A stretch of DNA of 64,000 nt from Tetradesmus obliquus (Eukaryota; Chlorophyta; Chlorophyceae; Sphaeropleales; Scenedesmaceae), in assembly GCA_030272155.1 (NCBI GenBank), contig CP126199.1:4824501-4888500 (forward strand), read 5' to 3'. The notes under the pieces are model-generated. The model had not been told where the DNA came from. It saw only the letters and a list, made by a program, of their open reading frames with translations, and did not search any database. Position numbers and translations under genes: made by a program. Of this stretch, positions 54,901 to 64,000 are shown in pieces. Position 1 is the first letter of the stretch; each line of letters starts with the position of its first letter.

Positions 54901-57285
54901 CTGACTGGCCCACCACACGCGCAGGCAGAACAGCAGCGCAGCGCATGCCGTGGCCAGGCGCCAGCAGCTGTAGGGTTTTACAGCCACTGAGCCCTGCAGC
55001 ATGCCAAAACCCAGGCACGCTGCATAGCCAGCCTCGAGGAAGGCCAGGCTCAAGTTGATGTGCCTGCAGGCAGGGCACAGGGCAGGCAAACTTTGTGAAC
55101 ATGTTTTTTCTTGCGGGCTTCTTCTTAGCGATTCTTTAGCCCGAGTGTCCAAAGCCCGACTGTTTGATTTTGTGCGGTGCATTGGTCTATGAAGAGCGCC
55201 GGCCGAGCAGCGGCTGATAGATGCTGGCGCCGGCCACTGGTTGCAGACGATCCTAGGCAATACTAATACACCAGGCACACGTGAGTGAAAAGTGCATCGT
55301 TGTTGGGCAGCAGCGGTTCATCATGAACTGAGGAGCATCAGCACACAAAAAGCGCTGTAGCCAGTCTCAAGGAAAGCGAGGCTCAGGTTGATGTGCCTGC
55401 AGGCAGGTTTAGGTTGCAGGGCAGGTGCTGTTGACGGGGAGTTTGCAGAGTTCTTAGCATCTAAAGCTGTGGGGGTGCAGCATCGCCAGGCAGAGCCAGG
55501 AGCGCCATGCAGCAGCTGACAGCCACGCCAGATGCTGGCACCAGCCACTGGCTAACAACCCCCAAGTGCTTGCAGCCCAACTGTAGATATGCATAACCTG
55601 AGCTGTACTCAATGGAGCAAGGCTGTGCGCAGCTCATTATAGAGAGCATCACCTGCCTAGGATCCTAAACGGGGCTAATATAGCAGGCGCATGTGCATGA
55701 AAAGAACATGATTGTTGTGCGTTGGTTGCAAGCTGTTCTGCTGTTGCACTGCTCGCACCTGTTCTCCTCCAGGGCCAAGTGGTCCCTGTCTGCTGCCGTC
55801 TTGAGGGCATCAGCAGCAAAGGCACCAGCCAGGAAGCCGGCTGACCACAGCTGCTTCAGCAGGCTGCTCAGCGGGGTGGCCTGCAGGCGGCGGCAGCAGC
55901 AGCAGCAGCAGCAGCAACAATGACTTCAAACCCGCAGCCATAGCTGACCCTCAGCAATGCGAAGACAATTGGATGTGCTGCCAACAATACGCCTCCCTGG
56001 ACTAATTGTGGGCAACACATGCATTGATACAACTCTGATACAATAACAGCATTTCATGTACAGCACAACACAGCACATGACCGCTGCAGAAGCCAGCATC
56101 GTTCTGCGACTGGCAAGGCACTCAATTCCCCGACACACAGCAGCTCTGGCATGCACTCACCGGCCCCACATATACCTGCATAAAACACGTTTACACTCAG
56201 TGCAGTGACTGCAGTTGTCACTAACATTTGTTACACTCACCTCTCCAACAAACAGCAGCTCTGGCATGTATGCATTCAGCATCGTAGCCACATGCTGCAG
56301 CATGATGAACCAGTAGCCCCAAGCCACAGCACAGCTAGGCAGCATGAAATCCATCAGCTGCACTGCTGTTGTGGCCAGGGGAGGCGTGGAGGGGCCCTTG
56401 GGTTTAGGCAGCGGGGCGGCCGCTAAAACCTTGCTGAAGGCCGTTTTGACGAGCTTCTTGCGGTAGTATTTGGTGATGCCGCGGGCTGCAATGGGGCCGG
56501 CCTTGCTGACTGCGCGCCCAAGCCAGCTGCACACAGAGATCCACAGCAGGCGCGTTTGCTGCTTTGTAAATGATGGCTCGGTAAGTATGGCCCTATACTA
56601 TGGTTTAGGGCCATAGTCATCCGAAACTATAGTTTTGAATGATTTGAGATGGCTGGGGCATCATCATCTAGGGGGAACAGCATGTGCATGTAAGCCACTC
56701 ATACACACAGGGCAACGCATGTGTGCTGAGAGTGCAGCGGCAGCACAAAACAGCTGACAACAGCCTTTATTTTGACCTTTGACGTTGACAGACATGTCAA
56801 GTTGCACCTCTCACCCGAGGCCCCTCTTGCTGAGCAGTACAGCAGCACCTGCACATATGCAGCGGCAACGGAAGCAGCTGCATTGTGAGGTGCTGCGTTG
56901 TGAGGTCTGCAACCTGCACACAAACTGCTGGTGTCGTGCAGTACACCACATCACACGGCTGAGCGGCTGCCAGCTCTTTCCCAATCTACACATGGCACAT
57001 TCCCCATGCATGCGTTGATCAATAATCAATCACCATTACAGCCACTGATACAGCGCTGGATGAAATGATTTGAAACTGCACCCGGTACAACAGTGTCACC
57101 TGCTGCAGCAGGTGCGGGCTAGCCAGACTGACATCAAGCTAAGCATGTGACAGAAGTCCGCTGAGCAAAACATGTGACATGCAAAACATCTGACATGCAC
57201 AAAACATGCTGCTGCGGGCCTCACCGGCAGTCACTGGCGTGCAGCCGCGTGGCGCTGCTGGCAGCACACCAGCCAGCTGCAGAGG

Positions 57286-57358
<73 letters not shown>

Positions 57359-58049
57359 CAAGGACAACAGATGGCCTCAGCAGCTGCAGAGCAGAGGGCG
57401 CAGCAAAGTCTGTACATGTGACATATACCATGACCACGCATGCATGTTAACTGTCCACAGATGCACCGTACACATTGAAGCACCTGTGCGTGACTCTCCG
57501 CCACTTCCGTCACTTCCCTCTGCGGTAAAACTGTCTAAACATGCTTTACAGGACAGCAGTTTGCTGGTCGCATTCCCGCGCTGACGTTGCTGTCCATATG
57601 ATGCTACCGCAGCAGCGCCACGCACCGAGGGCATGGGCGGCATCAGCGCATGCAGTTTGCTGATGCTGTCATGACCATGCTGCTGCAAAGCTTGATTAGC
57701 ACCATCAGAATGCAGCTGCAGCAGCACCACCCACCGAGGGCATGGGCGGCATCAGCGCATGCAGTTTTGCTGATGCTGTCATGACCATGCAGCTGCAAAG
57801 CTAAATTGGTACCATCAGAATGCAGCTGCAGCAGCAGGGGCACCCACCGAGGGCATGGGCGGCATCAGCACTTGCAGTTTTGCTGATACTGCCATGACCA
57901 TGCTGCTGCAAAGCTAAATTGGTACCATCAGAATGCAGCTGCAGCAGCAGGGGCACCCACCGAGGGCATGGGCGGCATCAGCGCATGCAGCAGCAGCGTG
58001 GCCGCCACTGGCAGCAGCAGCTTCGCTATGATGCCCGGGTGGTACACCT

Positions 58050-58105
<56 letters not shown>

Positions 58106-58464
58106 GGTGAGCTCCAATGTCAGGGCCACATGTACACAAGCAGCCGCAGCTGATCATTTTGAAGCTGGGCACCCCGCTATTTTTGGGTGTCAACCTATGC
58201 TGCTGCCCTATGCGCGCAACAAGTACCACGCACAAACAGGCGCTGCAGCTGAGCAGCTATGAGGCCTGCCTGGAATGCAAATGAAGACTGCGGCTTGCTG
58301 GATTGCAACAACAGCTGCGGCTTGCCTGGAATGAAAAATCAACAACAAACGAAGACTGTGGCTTGCCTGGAATGCCAGCAGGTGTGTGGCGAGCTCTGCA
58401 GCCAGCACTGCAGGCAGCAGCGCCAGCGGCGTGTAGCAGCAGCTGATGCCCCACTGGCTGATGA

Positions 58465-58531
<67 letters not shown>

Positions 58532-59184
58532 ATGCAGCGCATGCAGGTTACATAAAGAGAGGACTGCACTGCGGCTATGTGCTGATGATGCGGTGTTGGT
58601 GACGTGCTAGGTGTCAGGGATGCACGAACCCTCTGCTGGCTGAACAGCTGCCACCTTTGAGGTCGAACAGCCTGGATGCGCCGTGTTCATGCCACGCTGT
58701 TTGAAGCGGCGTGCTCTGCCAGTCTGCTGCAGCACACACAAACAGGAGTCGTGCAGAGATGTACTGGCTACGGATGCAGCTAGGCAAGCACATTTGCAGC
58801 GCACAGGCACGTGGCTGGTTGAACACATCAGCACGCCACTCACTGCCTTGAGGGCCAGGTAGGCCAGGCTCGCTGGCACGATGCAGCTCAGCATCAGCCG
58901 CTGGCTCAGCAGTTGTGCCAAACAACCAACAAGCCTGTGGTTCATTGCATGCAATGCAACATGCTTTGCCGATTTCCTGCAGGCAGCAAACGTGACCAGT
59001 GCAGACTTCCGTATGCAGCAAACCGCACAGTACACGCTCTAGCCAGGCAATAATTTCAAGAAACTGTAACGCAAACAACGCACCGCCTTGAGGGCCAGGT
59101 AGGCCAGGCTAGCTGGCACGATGCAGCCCAGCATCAGCCGCTGGCTGCTGGTGGCGTGCAGCCTGCCGCGGCGGCAGGCCCGCT

Positions 59185-59217
<33 letters not shown>

Positions 59218-59999
59218 GTTGCAGCAGCAGCAGGGCGGCGGCAGCAGCAGCAGTGGCGGGGCGCAGTACAAGCATCACAGAGGTGGCAGCATGAGAAGCA
59301 GTAGCCATGTGAGCACCCCTGTGACGTGCTTCGTTGCACAGCATGAGCTCAGTCACTCAGGCACTTGCATGCATGCATATGCTGTACTGCACTTGCATGC
59401 ATGCATATGCTATACTGCAATCATGTGGCTGCCCAGCCACCCCACCTGCAGCGCCTGCGCCAGCAGGCCCCTGTACAGCAATGCTACGCCCATCAGCCGC
59501 AGAACATCACATGCTACTGCACAACCCATTTTCCAGTTTTCATGACACGACCAGCCGCCGTCATATCAATGCGCAGCTGGGCACCGCCGTAGCACTGCAC
59601 ACCACAGCACACGAAACATAGCACCAGCATGTTAGTCGAATCCTGCTCAGCCGCCGCACCTGCAGCACCTGTGCCAGCAGCTCGATGTGACGGAGCGGCC
59701 TGCCCAACACGTACAGATCAACAACCACAAAACCACAGATTTGCTGTGCCGCACCTGCAGCGCCTGTGCCAGCAGGCCCCTGTAAAGCAATGCTACGCCC
59801 ATCAGCCGCGCAGCAGTGGCCTGCAGGGTGCTGGGCTGGGCGCTGAAAGACAGCGCCAGGCACTGGCTGGGGGCCACAGCCAGCACGGCCCTGCAGCAGC
59901 AGCAGCAGCAGCAGCAGTAGCAGGACGTTCGGTCAGCATGCGGCTCAGCATCAGCGCAGCCTCCCCCGCCTCGTCATTAAAATGGTCCGCAGCAGCCTG

Positions 60000-60047
<48 letters not shown>

Positions 60048-60603
60048 GGCGGCTGTTGCGCTATGCTGCCGCAGGGACGCATGAGCAAGAAGCTGCAGAG
60101 GGCGGCGTGACATGGCCATGCACGCTGCTGCTTCAGCAGCAAATGCGAAAACCAAGCTTCAACAGCGACCTGCATAAGCTGCAGCTGCTAGCAGCCTTGG
60201 TCTTTCGCTCAGTATCAGGCAGAAGCATGGCCTGCGTACAGGACGACTGTGTCGAAGATCTGTTCACAAAACTCACCCTAAGCCAAACAAGGCGAACGAC
60301 ACCAAGCTGTACCGCCGCGCCTCTGCCGACAAATCTTTGCCTTCATGTATGCTCGACGCCGGCCGCTTGTCCTGACTGCTGCGCTGCAGGGGGGCACCTG
60401 CACCCGGGTCAGCGTCCAGCTCTGCTGCCGCTGCTGCTGCCGGTTCTTCTACTGCTTGTGCTTCTGCTTCTGCTGCTTCTGCTGCTGCCGGTGCTGCAGC
60501 TGGTACTTCCAGTGTTGTTGCTGCTGGCTGTGAGTCCGCTGCTGCCGCTGCTGCTGCCGGTGCTGCTGCTGGTGCTGCCAGTGTTATTGCTGCTGGTTGT
60601 GAG

Positions 60604-60634
<31 letters not shown>

Positions 60635-61428
60635 CCGGTGCTTCCAGTGTTGTTGCTGCCGGTTGTGAGTCCGCTGTTGCCGCTGCTGCAGCTGGTACTT
60701 CCAGTGTCATTGCTGCTGGCTGTGACTCCGCTGCCCCTGCTGCTGCCGCTGCTGCAGCCGGCACTTCCAGTGTTGTTGCTGCTGGCTGTGAGTCTGCTGC
60801 TGCTGCAGCTGCTTCAAGTGCTGCTGCAACCGCTGCTGCTGCCTCAGGAGTTGCTGTTGGTACTGGCGATGCTGGTGGCGACACTGGCGCAGCTGGTTGC
60901 GTGCTGCTGTCGCTGCTGCTGCTGCTGACGCTGCTGCTGTTCTGCAAGGATGGTGACGCTGCTGTTGCACCCAGTGCAGCTGTTGCTGCTGATGCTGCAG
61001 CAGCAGTCTTTCTCGCTGCTGCGGCAGCGGCAGCTGCCGCCTGTCTTGCAGCAGCAGCTGCTTCAGCAAACGCTGCTGCTCCTGCTGCTGCTTGTTCAGG
61101 GTCTGAGTAGGGTAATAGTTCAGTACCAGCTCCACTCAAAGCAGCAGCAGCAGCAGCAGCATTGGGAGCAGCAGTGCTACTGGCATATTGCGCAGTCAAT
61201 TTTTCTGTCTGTGGTTGGCTGGTGATGATGCCGTCTTGGTCAATACCAGCTGCAGCCACTGCTGCTGCCCAAACCACAGCAAACACATCGTCAACATCTG
61301 CTGCTGGTGATCCTGTGTCTGCAGCGCTTGCAGGAGCTTCTTGCTGTGCAACCATGCTTGATTGCCGTGATTGGCTGGGCTGCTCAAGGCCAACAAACCC
61401 CTGTATGCTTGCATCATTATCACCTCTG

Positions 61429-61462
<34 letters not shown>

Positions 61463-61610
61463 CAGTGTTGTCTAGGTTGGCATCTCCTTGGCTGCTTGTC
61501 CGGGCTACAAGCAGCCTCCTGCTTGGCATGACATGTCTCAGTCCTGCACAGCAATGCCTGCTGTTGCTGCCCCAGCCCTGCCTGTGTCTTTGAGGGTGGC
61601 CTGCAAGCAT
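51957..61610 (-). CDS. Large multi-exon membrane protein gene, family not recognised
   Basis: Exon-like segments on the minus strand: 60277-61610 (444 residues, Ala/Ser-rich, with five DSQPAATTLEVPAA-type repeats, ending SLVSFALFGLG before a GTGAGT donor); about 59801-59892 (LAVAPSQCLALSFSAQPSTL, LLYRGLLAQALQ); about 59093-59150 (LGCIVPASLAYLALKA); about 57962-58042 (GIIAKLLLPVAATLLLHALM); about 56240-56525 (KYYRKKLVKTAFSKVLAAAP, SCAVAWGYWFIMLQHVATML); about 55747-55885 (LLKQLWSAGFLAGAFAADAL); about 54770-55065 (HINLSLAFLEAGYAACLGFG, CAALLFCLRVWWASQ); 52806-52866 (QGLISVWEDKELEQ); and a last exon ending at 51957 (EAKPEPHPDSLLNHPTGQ … SNYDSEW). The segments predict several transmembrane helices and a charged cytosolic tail. 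Not all junctions could be phased, and it could be two genes. Many exon edges are duplicated. Confidence 0.5.
52375..52870. repeat. Duplicated penultimate exon of the membrane protein gene
   Basis: Exon-sized stretches encode KQQEKHSLVSVWEDHEMKE (about 52380-52440) and NKEEHKQGLISVWEDKELEQ (about 52806-52866), both ending in a GGTGAG/GGTGCG donor. Amino-acid similarity exceeds nucleotide similarity, so both may be used as real exons. Confidence 0.75.
53625..53735. repeat. Interspersed repeat, copy 2 (copy 1 at 27105-27230)
   Basis: Shares AGAAGTGGTCCCCC, GGCCACC, TGGCTGCTG, ACCTCAGATT, GTGCAGCTCC and GCTTCTGCTCCTA with copy 1 in the same order. It sits in a presumed long intron of the membrane protein gene. 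Confidence 0.8.
55010..55420. repeat. Duplicated acceptor edge (HINLSLAFLE exon)
   Basis: AGGCTCA(A/G)GTTGATGTGCCTGC and the flanking AGGAA(G/A)GC block occur at about 55033-55075 and 55367-55410, period about 335 bp, each with the acceptor CTGCAG (minus strand). A nearby block AGATGCTGGC(G/A)CC(G/A)GCCACTGG also recurs (55218 and 55530). Confidence 0.85.
57286..57357. repeat. CAG run, about 24 units
   Basis: A pure CAG array in a presumed intron of the membrane protein gene. Similar arrays lie at 58049-58102, 58469-58529 and 60003-60044 in the same gene. Confidence 0.95.
57600..57990. repeat. Four tandem copies of an exon end with its donor, period about 112 bp
   Basis: CCGAGGGCATGGGCGGCATC-AGC repeats at about 57626, 57738, 57848 and 57960. 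On the minus strand each is an exon end (…ALMPPMPS) followed by a GTGCGTGG, GTGGGTGG or GTGGGTGC donor. The units also share CCATCAGAATGCAGCTGCAG and CATGACCATGC. Only the rightmost copy continues into the full TM-helix exon (GIIAKLLLPVAATLLLHALM). Confidence 0.93.
58840..59155. repeat. Duplicated TM exon with its donor, period 240 bp
   Basis: CCTTGAGGGCCAGGTAGGCC, CTGGCACGATGCAGC and CAGCATCAGCCGCTGGCT occur at 58848-58910 and 59088-59150. They encode QRLMLSCIVPASLAYLALKA and QRLMLGCIVPASLAYLALKA and are followed by GTGAGT and GTGCGT donors. Both are intact at the protein level. Confidence 0.9.
59430..59815. repeat. Duplicated exon end encoding RLMGVALLYRGLLAQALQ
   Basis: CACCTGCAGCGCCTG(C/T)GCCAG plus GGCCCCTGTA(C/A)AGCAATGCTA-CGCCCATCAGCCG occur at about 59448-59502 and 59751-59805. 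A third, shorter block CACCTGCAGCACCTGTGCCA lies at about 59658. Each keeps the GTG donor after the ALQ codons. Confidence 0.9.
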
Positions 61611-62891
61611 TGTCCCTGCCTGTTGGGAGCCTGGAAAGAGCAGCAGGCATGCACATGCAGGCAGCCGGGTGTCCTTGGTATGTCAGCAAGCAACGTCTCA
61701 GCCTAAACATCGGCTTCATCGGAGTTTTGGGGTAGGTGCTTACTCGACGCCCTGAAAGAGCTCATGGTGTTGTCGATACTGTAGATATCGCAGCTACCAG
61801 GAGTCCGTGTTTTGATCTAGCTGTTCCACTGTGACCATTTAGGTCTGAAAGCATGTGTTTGCTTGCAAAGGGCGAGCAGTTACCAGCTTGTGTTCTGTGC
61901 TGACACAGCCTCGAGTGTGCTCATCAGTTTGCGGACACAACATGATGCAGACACGAGCGGCCAACGCACATTCCCACAAGTTTCGTGATATGAGGCAACA
62001 TCACTCGTGATCAGGCTGGGGCGCAGGTGGTTCAGGTGAAGTTCCAGCAGCAGCTAGGGTTCTTTTCTCAGATGGGAACTCCTGCACAGTGGCATGAAGC
62101 GGTGTTGCCCGAAAAATGCGGCAACGAAGGCCACTTGAAAGTCGGCTGTCTGTAGCAGTGGCCAGCCTCTCAGCAACAACCACAGCATGCAGCGTTCTGC
62201 TCACAACAATGCTGACCAGCACAGTGCTGTGCTGATCATGGCTGAGTTTGCAAACCAATTGGTGAACAAACATAATGGTTCAATAAGCGCGGACCTAGAT
62301 TCGCCATTGTCTTTTGAGCAAGTTTCTGATGAAAGGCAAGCACACTCTGTCCCATGCACATGTCCATTGCAGTTTCCATGTCCCTCTACGACGAGGTGTT
62401 GCACAAAGAACACCCTGATAGTACAAGAGGTAATGTGGCATCAGCAAAGCGTTGGCGGTCTGGCCTAAGGTTGTCCTAACGGCCAAGGTTTCTTCATTGG
62501 CATTTGACCGAGAAGTGCCGACTTCCGTAATTTTGCGGTAGATAGCTAAATAAATAGCTTCATAGCATACTATGTATATTCAGAGTGCTGTTCTTAGGCT
62601 ACAACGGGCTCGCAGCCACCATTCCTTGGGTGGTAGAGGTTCCTCGGGGCAGCTCTGCATCTCTGTGAGGCGATCGAAATGATTTTATCAGCTTTAAAAA
62701 GATGGTTTTTGGAGGGGCTGAGTTTAGGTTGACCATCGTCATTTAACACAAAAGGTACTCTGAGGACTGTACCGGCTGCGTATGGGAGGCGACGGGCTGC
62801 AGGGCAGACAACGTTCGTGCCCGTGTATGTTTTGTATGTTATACGTTATTATTGTTCGAAGCTTTTGCCGCCACGTTGTTGCGATCTGACA
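61611..62891. other. Intergenic, presumed divergent promoter region
   Basis: Separates the minus-strand membrane gene from the plus-strand ZIP gene. Frames up to 93 codons (62187-62468) lack motifs. Nothing else is supported. Confidence 0.5.
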
Positions 62892-64000
62892 ATGGCAATG
62901 ATGCTGCGCCACCTGCTGGCCCCTGGCCACAGCCACGGGGCCATTGAAGTCGATGCTCACGGACACGAGGGGGAACACGGTGCAGAGGAGCACATGGAAG
63001 CAGCAGAGTACACGCTGGACCTAAGGTGGGTGCTGATCCGCACCCGTCCGTGTTGACGAGTCAGCAGCAGTCAAGTCTGCAAATTGGGAAGCTGGTTTCG
63101 CCTGTGTCGACGCTCCTTTGCACCAACTACGATCTCAAGTATGTACAATTGTGCAAGGCCGCATAGCACAGGCAGCTGACGAGCTGGATGCTGCTGTGGC
63201 TGCTGCCCTTGCAGGATTGCTGCCTGCTTTGTCATCTTGGCAGGAGCGCTGCTGCTGGGCCTGCCAACGCTGCTGCTGAAGCAGTTCCAGGACCCTGATG
63301 CCACAGTGCCTCGCCTGCTGCGAGGCTTTGCTGGTGGTGTGATTGTAGCGCTGGCGCTGGTGCACATCATTCCTTCAGTGAGTGGTGCTCTTGCTGGCTG
63401 TGCCTCAACAGCGTTCACCAACAGCAGCAGTGGCATGCGTGTGAGCGCAAAAAAGTGAACACTCAAAGGTCTCTGAACGCAATTGGCTGTTTGTTGTGCT
63501 TGTAGCTAAGCCAGAACACGCTGCAGCTTCAGCTGCAGGTTTGTTTTGAGTCCCACGCAACCATAACGGAGGCTCCTCGCCACCCTGCCTGAACCTTGCC
63601 AAAGCCCCACCACAACCCCTCTATACCTAAACCCTGTGCCTAACTACACTTAACCCTGTCACGCACCTCCCCTTAAACCCTCTGCTGCAGGCTGTGGGCG
63701 AGCTCAATTCCCTCATGATCTTCCCTGTCGGCGGCTGTGCCATTTTGTTTGGCATCATCGCCCTCGTGCTAATCGACAACACAATGACAGCGCTGTTGGC
63801 CCCACCAGCCTACAAGCAGCACATCCGGGACGGCCTGGAAAGTAACAACAAAAACAACAAGCAACCGCACCAGCACCACCACAGCGCCGCAGCGACTGAT
63901 CCTTCAGACCCGAAGCACGCAGTGGCAGTGCAGCGGGACGTGGAGGCCGCAACAGCAGCGCAGTCGTCAAACCACGTGCATCAGTGCATGCGTACGCTTG
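62892..64000 (+). CDS. ZIP-family metal transporter, N-terminal part (cut by window end)
   Basis: Exons 62892-63025, 63215-63377, probably 63506-63538 (LSQNTLQLQLQ) and 63691 to beyond the window; phases join. The start MAMMLRHLLAPGHSHGAIEV leads into a His-rich extracellular stretch (DAHGHEGEHGAEEH) likely to bind metal. TM helices: CFVILAGALLLGLPTLLL; then RGFAGGVIVALALVHIIPS, the conserved ZIP helix with the metal-coordinating His; then FPVGGCAILFGIIALVLID. A His-rich cytosolic loop follows (KQPHQHHHSAAA), typical of the variable region between helices III and IV. The predicted role is zinc or iron import into the cytosol; metal and membrane cannot be fixed. The metal-binding helices IV and V lie beyond the window. 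Confidence 0.85.

Noticed and set aside
57600-57990. CRISPR-like or satellite array
   Set aside because: The repeats are exon ends with splice donors, not short palindromic repeats with unique spacers, and the genome is eukaryotic.
60056-60928. Plus-strand 290-codon Leu-rich frame
   Set aside because: Complement of the Ala-rich coding exon on the minus strand; poly-Leu arises from CTG repeats.
63590-63690. Telomere-like CCCTAAACC sequences in the ZIP intron
   Set aside because: Irregular C-rich intron sequence without consecutive telomere units.

Overview
The window is nuclear DNA from a eukaryote, most likely a green alga of the Chlorophyceae (Scenedesmus-like Sphaeropleales would fit; this is inference). 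Genes are split into many short exons joined by GTGAGT/GTGCGC-type donors and TGCAG-type acceptors. CAG/CTG runs occur everywhere, proteins carry long Ala/Gln/Ser tracts, and a TGTAA poly(A) signal lies just after one stop codon. There are no bacterial operons, CRISPR arrays or rRNA genes. Exon coordinates were worked out by hand from splice sites, reading phase and family motifs.

Left part (1-18800), repeat-dominated: a 220-bp TGTC microsatellite, two broken gene candidates, a ~350-bp tandem duplication, a 290-bp ATC microsatellite, then a nested array of at least five 5'-truncated copies of one LINE family (4861-11230), all in the same orientation and Zepp-like in layout. Next come a short B-box-bearing SINE-like stretch and a near full-length second LINE on the minus strand (11486-~17000) with ORF1, an APE-type endonuclease and a reverse transcriptase ending in a TAATG-repeat tail. 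Its ORF2 is split by a ~430-bp insertion. A small MYND-finger ORF follows.

Middle part (18800-37000), minus-strand genes: a secreted protein of unknown family, a PHD-finger protein, a 550-bp MITE with 54-55-bp terminal inverted repeats, a type I membrane histidine acid phosphatase (9 exons, 523 residues) and an ADP-ribosylglycohydrolase-family protein (9 exons, 429 residues).

Right part (38159-64000): mitochondrial ribosomal protein mS35 (plus), kinetochore protein NDC80 (plus, 10 exons, 608 residues), a large unidentified multi-pass membrane protein gene (minus) and the 5' part of a ZIP metal transporter (plus), cut by the window end.

The most unusual feature is that exon edges, together with their splice donor or acceptor, are repeatedly duplicated in tandem inside the neighbouring introns. 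This affects at least three genes (ADP-ribosylglycohydrolase, mS35, the membrane protein), with up to four copies per edge and in one case an exact 100-bp period. NDC80 and the acid phosphatase lack it. The genes are unrelated housekeeping-type genes and show no common pathway.
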